Source of the DNA: Candidatus Thorarchaeota archaeon
GTDB lineage: Archaea; Asgardarchaeota; Thorarchaeia; Thorarchaeales; Thorarchaeaceae
NCBI GenBank assembly: GCA_016841005.1
Contig: JAEORG010000115.1
Location: 1 to 6,114, forward strand
DNA length: 6,114 nucleotides
Direction of reading: 5' to 3'
In this document: positions 1 through 4,667 of the stretch, piece by piece
Layout of the letters: the number at the start of each line of letters is the position of its first letter
How positions within the stretch are numbered: position 1 is the stretch's first letter
Program-made: the position numbers and the translations under genes
Notes under the pieces: generated by a model
Told to the model about the DNA's origin: nothing
The model's input: the letters and a program-made list of their open reading frames with translations, nothing else
The model's database searches: none

Positions 1-1640
1 CAGCAACAAGTGCCTTGATAGGTGCTCTCTGAGATTGCATCTGCCTCGAACTGTTTCTCATAATACTTGAGCTTCGTTTTGAAAATCTCCTCACGAAATC
101 CAAGCTCCTGAATTTTTGCTCTCCTCTCAGAAAGAACTCTTCTAAACTCATCCTCGAGTGTGAAAATCTCTTCTTCAAGTTCTGCTTTTAACCGTGAATA
201 CATTGCAGAATTGACTCTTCCTTCTGTATATTGATCAACAAGATGAAGAAGGGCTTGTCTGGTCGCATCTCTATGTACAGTGATTTCTCTCGCGCGATCC
301 TGTTTCTCAGTGAGTCCTAGAATGTTAGCTAAGACAGCTGTTGTCATTCCTTGAACAACAAGGCTTGCGAAAAGTACAATGAATACGATTGCGTATATAG
401 TAGTTACTACAGCTTTTACTGTGGTAGATGGTGAAGTAGCAAAGTCGTTAATTATTACAGTTACTGCAATTGCTGCCAAAGCTCCGCTTGCTACACCTTT
501 TACTCCTGCCCAGCTCAGGAAGAACCGTTCTTTGATTCCCATTGACCTATCTCTTGCTGTAACGAGAAAGACTGAAGCTGGTCTTGCAACAAGAATAACA
601 AGTACTGCAGTTAACAAACCAATCCAAAAGATACCTGGATTCGCAAAAAGGAACGCTATAGTTTCCGTTGAAGAATCTCCCTCAAAAAGTGGAACACTGA
701 GACTGTATCCTAGAAGAATGAAGACAACAATTTCGAAGAAGAATGAAACATTCTTCATGACTCCTCTCATTGAACGTTGTGGCAAGGGCTCCATCCCAAA
801 CCTTCTTGCATTAGCCATAAAAATACCTGCAAAAACAGCAGCTAGAGCTCCTGGATGGACATAGAAAGTCGCGAAGAGTTCGCCAATCCCATAAGCAAAG
901 AAAGGAGTTGTTGCTGTCAAAATAGATACATTGGTTTCATCTCCTGCTCGTGGAATTAACCATCCAATTACTCTTGCGACAATATATCCAACAACAACTC
1001 CAAGCCCCATGCTTGCTAGAAACTCTGCTAGTATGATACCCCAATGTATACTCCCAGTAGTGTTTGCTAGTGATGCTAATACAATGGGCTCAAATACAAG
1101 AATTACTAGAATTACTGAAGTTGCGTCATTGAAGACTGCTTCTCCCTCCAATATCGAAAACAGTTTTCGTTTTACTCTCACACCACCCGATTCTAATACT
1201 GAGAATAACGCAGCTGGATCAGTTGGTGCTAAAATCGCACCAATCAGGAACGCCGCGATTCCAACAGGGACACCGAGAGCTGCTGTGGATGCTTGAATTG
1301 CGAATCCACCAATCAATGCTGTTGCAAGTACTCCTATGGTTGCGAGGAGCAGCACATTCTCAATAGACAACCTTAGATCTCTGAGATTCAGTGTCAATCC
1401 TGCATAGAATAGGACTGCTGCTAGAGTAAGCTGAGCAATGAAGTCGAATCCTGCTATCTGAACCAAGGGGTCATTAGGATTAAAGAATAGGAGGATACGA
1501 CCCATGAGGAGTCCTGTCAACACCAGTGGTATTGGGTGAGGTACTCTGTATCGTTCAGCAAACTTTGCTATAGCTACTCCAATAATTAGAAGTATAGCTA
1601 TCAGAACAAGGATTGATGTTTCTATCTCTCCTCCCTGCAT
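1..1640 (-). CDS. CPA1-type cation/proton antiporter (NhaP/NHE family), 3' end outside window
   Basis: Integral membrane Na+(K+)/H+ exchanger for ion and pH homeostasis. Translating leftwards from the ATG at 1640 gives 546 codons with no stop. The first ~440 residues form about 12-13 hydrophobic segments. Family landmarks are visible: 'LAPTDPAALF' (residues 138-146, TDP at 140-142), 'EGEAVFNDATS' (165-175) with the Asn-Asp pair at 171-172 typical of electroneutral CPA1 exchangers, 'SWAGVKGVASGALA' (376-389), equivalent to the usual 'GLRG' helix but with Lys381 for Arg, and 'VVQGMTT' (428-434). Residues ~445-546 are a charged helical cytoplasmic tail. The gene starts 9 bp after the stop of the PhoU-like gene and is the third in its operon. 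A GGAGA lies 14 nt upstream, rather far; GGAGGAG also occurs just inside the gene, but no good start codon follows it. The ion cannot be told from sequence. The last five codons may be out of frame (see findings). Confidence 0.93.
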   Translation of the reverse strand, partial: MQGGEIETSILVLIAILLIIGVAIAKFAERYRVPHPIPLVLTGLLMGRILLFFNPNDPLVQIAGFDFIAQLTLAAVLFYAGLTLNLRDLRLSIENVLLLATIGVLATALIGGFAIQASTAALGVPVGIAAFLIGAILAPTDPAALFSVLESGGVRVKRKLFSILEGEAVFNDATSVILVILVFEPIVLASLANTTGSIHWGIILAEFLASMGLGVVVGYIVARVIGWLIPRAGDETNVSILTATTPFFAYGIGELFATFYVHPGALAAVFAGIFMANARRFGMEPLPQRSMRGVMKNVSFFFEIVVFILLGYSLSVPLFEGDSSTETIAFLFANPGIFWIGLLTAVLVILVARPASVFLVTARDRSMGIKERFFLSWAGVKGVASGALAAIAVTVIINDFATSPSTTVKAVVTTIYAIVFIVLFASLVVQGMTTAVLANILGLTEKQDRAREITVHRDATRQALLHLVDQYTEGRVNSAMYSRLKAELEEEIFTLEDEFRRVLSERRAKIQELGFREEIFKTKLKYYEKQFEADAISESTYQGTCC

Positions 1641-1649
1641 CAAATAAAA

Positions 1650-2273
1650 TCAAATCTCCGCAACTATTTCTGCGCATTCTTTTACATCATCTGAGATATG
1701 TTCAAGGTCCGCGACAATCTTTCGCATCATATAGCAGGGGAAATCACTATCCCCTCCTGTAGCCACAGATATCTGCCGACAAATTACGATGTTGTCTTCA
1801 TCGATTTGCCGTTCCAACTTGATAATCAATTCTAAGGTATCTTCTGATTCAGTGGCGTTTGAGGCTCTTTGACCTACCATTTTTTTAAGAGCAGTCATCA
1901 TCTCATGGACTCTAGCAGAGATTGCTGTCATTGAATCCATGAAGATTTCATTGAATGCTTCCTCTTGGAGCATGTCTATCCTCACCAGAACTCTGAGAAA
2001 TGTGTGTTGAATATTTAGCAAATGTGAGATGATTGATTGCGTCAAGATTCCCGTTTCATCTCGTGGCAACTTCCTTGAGAATGTGTATTTGTCGATAAGA
2101 CCTCGGATGAATTTGAAAGCCTCTTTTCTCTTGACATCCCAATTTTCATCCGATAGATCATCACAACTTGCACAAAGTCGTTTGTGAACATATTCGGATA
2201 TCTGCTCTTGAACAGAAAGTATTGCCTCCAGTTGGGTCAAGATTGTAGCCCTATCAAGAAATTCAGAAACCAT
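1650..2273 (-). CDS. PhoU/DUF47-like helical regulatory protein
   Basis: A 207-aa soluble, almost entirely helical protein with no signal peptide or membrane segment. The C-terminal half resembles PhoU/DUF47 proteins, which are metal-binding helical bundles that modulate phosphate and other ion transporters. Two ExxxD elements, the PhoU-type metal-binding signature, are visible: 'LERQIDED' (E154/D158) and 'LEHISDD' (E191/D195). Length fits DUF47 proteins (about 200-220 aa). Cysteines at 34 and 37 (CASC) and at 165, 180 and 200 are extra and not diagnostic. The ATG at 2273 sits 3 bp after the upstream stop, with GGAGAG inside the end of that gene, so translation is probably coupled. Lying between an amphi-Trp gene and an antiporter rather than next to a PiT or Pst phosphate transporter, it may regulate the antiporter (inference). 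Family assignment is by pattern only; the N-terminal half is divergent. Confidence 0.68.
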   Translation of the reverse strand: MVSEFLDRATILTQLEAILSVQEQISEYVHKRLCASCDDLSDENWDVKRKEAFKFIRGLIDKYTFSRKLPRDETGILTQSIISHLLNIQHTFLRVLVRIDMLQEEAFNEIFMDSMTAISARVHEMMTALKKMVGQRASNATESEDTLELIIKLERQIDEDNIVICRQISVATGGDSDFPCYMMRKIVADLEHISDDVKECAEIVAEI

Positions 2274-2276
2274 CGT

Positions 2277-2528
2277 TCATTCACTCTCCACCCTGCTTCT
2301 TCTCCATGATAAGGCAAAATCGACATGAATGAAATGCCGTCGAATTGTTACCTCTATCCCAGTTTCAACAGGTTCACCTAGAGGAACCACAATCACTCCT
2401 TCTTTTAAGGTAGGCATCGGGAGTTGAAGTTTCTCTCCAGCTCGAATCTGTTCCGCTATTTCGACAAGAAGATTCGCCAAGTTTCCAAGGGTCTTCTCCT
2501 CCTCGAATTCATATTCCTCAATACGCAT
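2277..2528 (-). CDS. small amphi-Trp domain-like protein
   Basis: An 83-aa acidic protein and first gene of the leftward operon. The layout matches the amphi-Trp family of small prokaryotic proteins of unknown function. It has an N-terminal acidic stretch (residues 4-11), an amphipathic helix (about 13-31, 'LANLLVEIAEQIRAGEKL'), then strands ending in an alternating hydrophobic segment closed by a Trp ('HVDFALSW', W75). The family typically reads helix-x-G-x-leading strand, a Pro-rich turn, and a final 'L.L.W' strand. The start is well supported: AAAGGAGA (minus strand, positions 2543-2536) lies 7 nt upstream of the ATG. Its stop is 3 bp from the PhoU-like start, indicating co-transcription and coupling. 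Biochemical function is unknown; a partner role for the two downstream proteins is inference. It could instead be an unrelated small alpha/beta protein. Confidence 0.65.
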   Translation of the reverse strand: MRIEEYEFEEEKTLGNLANLLVEIAEQIRAGEKLQLPMPTLKEGVIVVPLGEPVETGIEVTIRRHFIHVDFALSWRRSRVESE

Positions 2529-2583
2529 CGTGCATTCTCCTTTGATATGCAGTGCAATTACCAGTGACTCTATGCTTCACTCC

Positions 2584-2610
2584 TTTTTAGAGTACCTCTT
2601 TGTCTAAAAA
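2584..2610. promoter_or_regulatory. inverted repeat in divergent promoter region; candidate back-to-back TATA elements
   Basis: Within the 160-bp gap between the leftward operon and trpS, TTTTTAGA (2584-2591) and TCTAAAAA (2603-2610) form a perfect 8-bp inverted repeat with an 11-nt spacer. Each strand therefore reads TCTAAAAA outwards towards its own gene. Taken as archaeal TATA boxes, with transcription starting about 25 nt downstream, they would give 5' leaders of roughly 30 nt (operon) and 55 nt (trpS). The same symmetry could also be a regulator operator. The match to a strong archaeal TATA consensus is only partial and no clear BRE is seen. Confidence 0.4.
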
Positions 2611-2674
2611 AAATGAAAATTCAACCAGCACCCTTAATTGGAAAACCTGAATCACAAGCTCTCAAACATCTCAA

Positions 2675-2680
2675 AGGAAG
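2675..2680 (+). promoter_or_regulatory. ribosome binding site fixing the trpS start
   Basis: AGGAAG lies 8 nt upstream of the ATG at 2689. An in-frame TTG at 2638 would add 17 residues but has no purine-rich site before it. The ATG also gives a protein of the normal archaeal TrpRS length, so the start is placed at 2689. Confidence 0.75.
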
Positions 2681-2688
2681 TAAGTCCA

Positions 2689-3837
2689 ATGGGTGAAAAC
2701 AAGGACGACTTTGTAGTGACTCCCTGGAAAGTTGAGGGTATTGTTGACTACGACCGTCTCATCGAGCAGTTCGGAACAGAACGAATAACTGAGGATCTCC
2801 GAGAGCGTATTTACAAGGTGACTACAGAGAAACATGTTCTACTTGAACGCGATCTATTCTTCTCACATAGAGACCTCGGTTGGATTCTTGATGAATATGA
2901 GCAGGGTAACAAGTTTGTGCTGTACACTGGAAGAGGACCTAGCGGTATTACTCACATCGGTCACCTTGTTCCTTGGATGTTCACAAAATGGATGCAAGAG
3001 AAGTTTGACACTATCCTCTACTTCCAGATTACAAATGATGAGAAATACTTCTTTGAACCACACCTCAGTCTAGATGACGTCAAGAAATTCACATATGATA
3101 ACACATTGGATCTACTTGCCCTTGGGTTTGAACCTGAGAACACCTATATTATTCAAGACATCGAACATATCGACTTGCTCTATGAGATTGCAATTGAAGT
3201 AGCAAAGAAAGTGACATTTTCCACTGTGAAAGCTGTGTTTGGATTTGACAACAGCACGAACATTGGTTCTTCCTGGCATCCTGCTATACAAGCAGCTCCA
3301 GCATTTCTGCATTCATGGATCTATGGAAAAAAGACCCCATGCGTCATTCCTTCAGCAATCGACCAAGACCCGTTCTGGCGTGTGACTCGCGATGTCGCTG
3401 AGAGGCTTGGTTATTATAAACCGGCTGCAATTCAATGTTCATTTGTACCTGGCTTGAAGGAAGGTGGAAAGATGTCTTCCTCAGAACCCATGTCCGCGGT
3501 CTTTACAACGGACACTCTTAAAATGGCGAAGAAGAAAGTGATGGCTGCATTCACTGGCGGTCGTACAACTGTCGAAGAACAGAGGGAACTGGGTGCTAAT
3601 CCTGACATCTGTAGCGTCTTCAAATACTACAACTTCATCTTCATGCCTGATGACAAAGACCTTTCCGATATCGAAAAGAAATGCCGCGGTGGAGAGATTC
3701 TGTGTGGCGAGTGCAAACAAATACTTGCACCAATGATGATGGAGTTTCTTGAGAAACATCAAGCGGCTCGTGAAGATGTTAAGGACCGAGTACACGAGTT
3801 TTCAGCTGAAAGGTTAAGGGAAGATGTTCGAAGGTAA
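2689..3837 (+). CDS. trpS: tryptophanyl-tRNA synthetase, archaeal/eukaryotic type
   Basis: Cytosolic class Ic synthetase that charges tRNA-Trp with tryptophan using ATP. It is 382 aa from the chosen ATG, the usual size for archaeal enzymes (about 370-390). The N-terminal 'VTPWKVEG.VDYD' (residues 10-21) is typical of archaeal and eukaryotic TrpRS. The Rossmann-fold ATP site follows with 'GRGPSG' and a full HIGH motif (H89-H92), then 'AIDQDPFWRVTRDVA' (223-237), the conserved region around the substrate pocket, and a perfect KMSSS loop (K261-S265). The C-terminal helical anticodon-binding part carries 'GGEILCGECKQIL' (334-346) and ends in a charged helix. All catalytic motifs are intact, so it should be active. 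It is divergent from the amphi-Trp/PhoU/antiporter operon and 54 bp upstream of the 159-aa gene with no visible terminator between, so the two may be co-transcribed. Oddity: the last 38 codons plus stop recur downstream at 4452-4568. Confidence 0.97.
   Translation: MGENKDDFVVTPWKVEGIVDYDRLIEQFGTERITEDLRERIYKVTTEKHVLLERDLFFSHRDLGWILDEYEQGNKFVLYTGRGPSGITHIGHLVPWMFTKWMQEKFDTILYFQITNDEKYFFEPHLSLDDVKKFTYDNTLDLLALGFEPENTYIIQDIEHIDLLYEIAIEVAKKVTFSTVKAVFGFDNSTNIGSSWHPAIQAAPAFLHSWIYGKKTPCVIPSAIDQDPFWRVTRDVAERLGYYKPAAIQCSFVPGLKEGGKMSSSEPMSAVFTTDTLKMAKKKVMAAFTGGRTTVEEQRELGANPDICSVFKYYNFIFMPDDKDLSDIEKKCRGGEILCGECKQILAPMMMEFLEKHQAAREDVKDRVHEFSAERLREDVRR
3721..3837 (+). repeat. trpS 3'-end direct repeat, intact copy
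   Basis: The last 38 codons and stop of trpS (residues 345-382) recur 731 bp downstream at 4452-4568 in the same orientation, without gaps. I count 94 of 117 identical bases, with identity highest in the first two thirds. This copy is the one joined to the functional gene. The two copies flank the 159-aa gene. Confidence 0.9.
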
Positions 3838-3891
3838 ACTTGCCAAAGTAGAGTAAAGATTAAACAGTAGGATTTCCAAGGAGGACTTGCT

Positions 3892-4371
3892 ATGGCCGCT
3901 GGTGAATTCAAAGAGGAACCGATGCTGGATGAAGGCATCATTGTTGAAACATCACTTGACCATCTCAGAAAGGGAGCGAAAAAAGTCCTTTATGAGTTCA
4001 AACAGAGCATCATTGACATAAATGGTGAACCAAAAACAAGTGATTCTGAAATAGAAACAGGACATACTGTTCTTTTTGTTGAAGACATACCAACTGTTCC
4101 AGCACGTATTGTAGCTGTGTATATCATCAGGAATTTTTGGTATGTCAACGTCACCTCTGAAACTCCAAAGGGAGGGTATCCCTCAGGGAGAGACGCAATG
4201 AAAGCAGCTGAGTTAGATGAAAATAAACTACGAATTCTAGAGAGGTTTCTGGTTGAGGAGGAAGGTAGAAACCACGTGAAGGATATCAAGGACGGGATGT
4301 CAGATCTGAGAAGTGAGGCTGCAAATGTCCTTAATATTCTGAAGCAGGCAATCAGGAAATGGCATCATTAG
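3892..4371 (+). CDS. hypothetical protein, 159 aa, downstream of trpS
   Basis: Not recognised as any known family. The start is firm: AAGGAGGA (3878-3885) sits 6 nt before the ATG. The protein is soluble and has no signal peptide or membrane helix. Residues ~17-47 look like strand-helix-strand ('IIVETSLDHLRKGAKKVLYEF'-like). Residues 55-88 form a beta-rich stretch ('HTVLFVEDIP', 'ARIVAVYIIRNFWYVNVTSE'), followed by a Gly/Pro loop ('TPKGGYPSGRD', 91-101). Residues ~102-157 are a charged helical region that could be a helical hairpin or coiled coil ('LDENKLRILERFLVEEEG', 'MSDLRSEAANVLNILKQAI'). It lies 54 bp after trpS on the same strand and is bracketed by two copies of the trpS 3' end, so it may have arrived with, or been retained by, the event that created the repeat. 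Codon use looks ordinary for the window, and the strong ribosome site suggests it is expressed. No function is proposed. Confidence 0.85.
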   Translation: MAAGEFKEEPMLDEGIIVETSLDHLRKGAKKVLYEFKQSIIDINGEPKTSDSEIETGHTVLFVEDIPTVPARIVAVYIIRNFWYVNVTSETPKGGYPSGRDAMKAAELDENKLRILERFLVEEEGRNHVKDIKDGMSDLRSEAANVLNILKQAIRKWHH

Positions 4372-4451
4372 GAATATATCATCATAATCATCGTCATTCA
4401 CATCTTTACAACGCTTCCAATTGACCTTGAGCTTTACACATCAATAGGTAG

Positions 4452-4568
4452 ATACTCGCACTAATGATGATGGAGGTTCTTGAGAAACATCAGGCGGCTC
4501 GTGAAGATGTTAAAGACCGAGTGGATGAATTTTCAGCAGCTAGATTACGAACGGAAATTCCATGGTAG
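4452..4568 (+). pseudogene. degenerate second copy of the trpS 3' end
   Basis: In the TrpRS frame this stretch encodes 38 residues plus a stop; 29 of 38 match the C-terminus of the full enzyme ('MMMEVLEKHQAAREDVKDRV' region). Half of the 18 changed codons are synonymous (for example CTT/CTC, CAA/CAG, AAG/AAA, GTA/GTG, AGG/CGA, TAA/TAG), which implies that both copies evolved as coding sequence for a time. An in-frame TAG sits immediately upstream (4449-4451), and no HIGH or KMSSS region precedes it, so it cannot make a synthetase. Weak similarity may continue a few bases further left (4446-4451, transitions only). It could be translated as a 34-aa peptide from ATG 4464, but there is no good ribosome site. 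It is best read as the remnant of a second trpS or a displaced original 3' end. Confidence 0.85.
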
Positions 4569-4573
4569 AATTA

Positions 4574-4591
4574 TCATGGATCTCTCCATGA
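4574..4591. repeat. perfect 7-bp hairpin TCATGGA-TCTC-TCCATGA
   Basis: A perfect inverted repeat with a 4-nt loop lies 5 bp after the trpS remnant stop. It has no U-tract directly after it, so it is not a classical intrinsic terminator, though a T5 run lies 22 nt further on. The role is unknown; it may be an RNA structure, a protein-binding site or a junction of the duplication. Confidence 0.5.
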
Positions 4592-4651
4592 GAAACCAAT
4601 ATTGATAATAGGGTTTTTCGATTATTCAGTAGAACTAGTTCGTGAGTATTC

Positions 4652-4658
4652 GAGGAGG
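4652..4658 (+). promoter_or_regulatory. strong ribosome binding site fixing the GTG start of the beta-helix gene
   Basis: GAGGAGG lies 9 nt upstream of GTG 4668. The first ATG in frame (4710) falls inside the hydrophobic core of the signal peptide, so the GTG is the credible start. Confidence 0.8.
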
Positions 4659-4667
4659 ATAATAGGT

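Larger units (their letters stand above)
4372..4667. other. non-coding spacer with trpS remnant, hairpin, T-run and probable promoter
   Basis: No intact gene is seen in these 296 bases. The left part (4372-4400) is ATC/AT-rich low-complexity sequence. Then come the trpS remnant, the hairpin at 4574-4591, a T5 run at 4614-4618 that could help end upstream transcription, and an AT-rich stretch around 4593-4610. The AT-rich stretch includes the 8-bp palindrome CAATATTG (4597-4604). It lies a plausible 60-75 nt before the next gene's start, so it may hold that gene's promoter (weak). Confidence 0.45.

Noticed and set aside
379..1296. Two plus-strand open frames (379-864 and 931-1296)
   Set aside because: They are antisense shadows of the antiporter: the minus strand encodes a continuous protein with CPA1 motifs, while these frames give low-complexity Ala/Thr/Ile-rich peptides with no ribosome sites.
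2638..2688. Upstream TTG start extending trpS by 17 residues
   Set aside because: There is no ribosome site before the TTG, whereas the ATG at 2689 has AGGAAG at 8 nt and gives the family's normal length.
2834..3941. Several short frames on both strands inside trpS and the following gap
   Set aside because: All overlap the well-supported synthetase frame, lack ribosome sites and show no family features.
3990..4289. A 99-aa minus-strand frame inside the 159-aa gene
   Set aside because: The opposite plus-strand gene has a strong ribosome site and natural protein composition; this frame is Ser/Phe-rich shadow sequence.
4372..4400. ATC-rich tandem-like sequence after the 159-aa gene
   Set aside because: Too short and irregular to be called a tandem repeat or CRISPR-like element.
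4464..4568. A 34-aa mini-protein from the trpS remnant
   Set aside because: Although open, it has only a weak purine stretch 12 nt upstream and lacks all catalytic parts; it is treated as a remnant rather than a gene.
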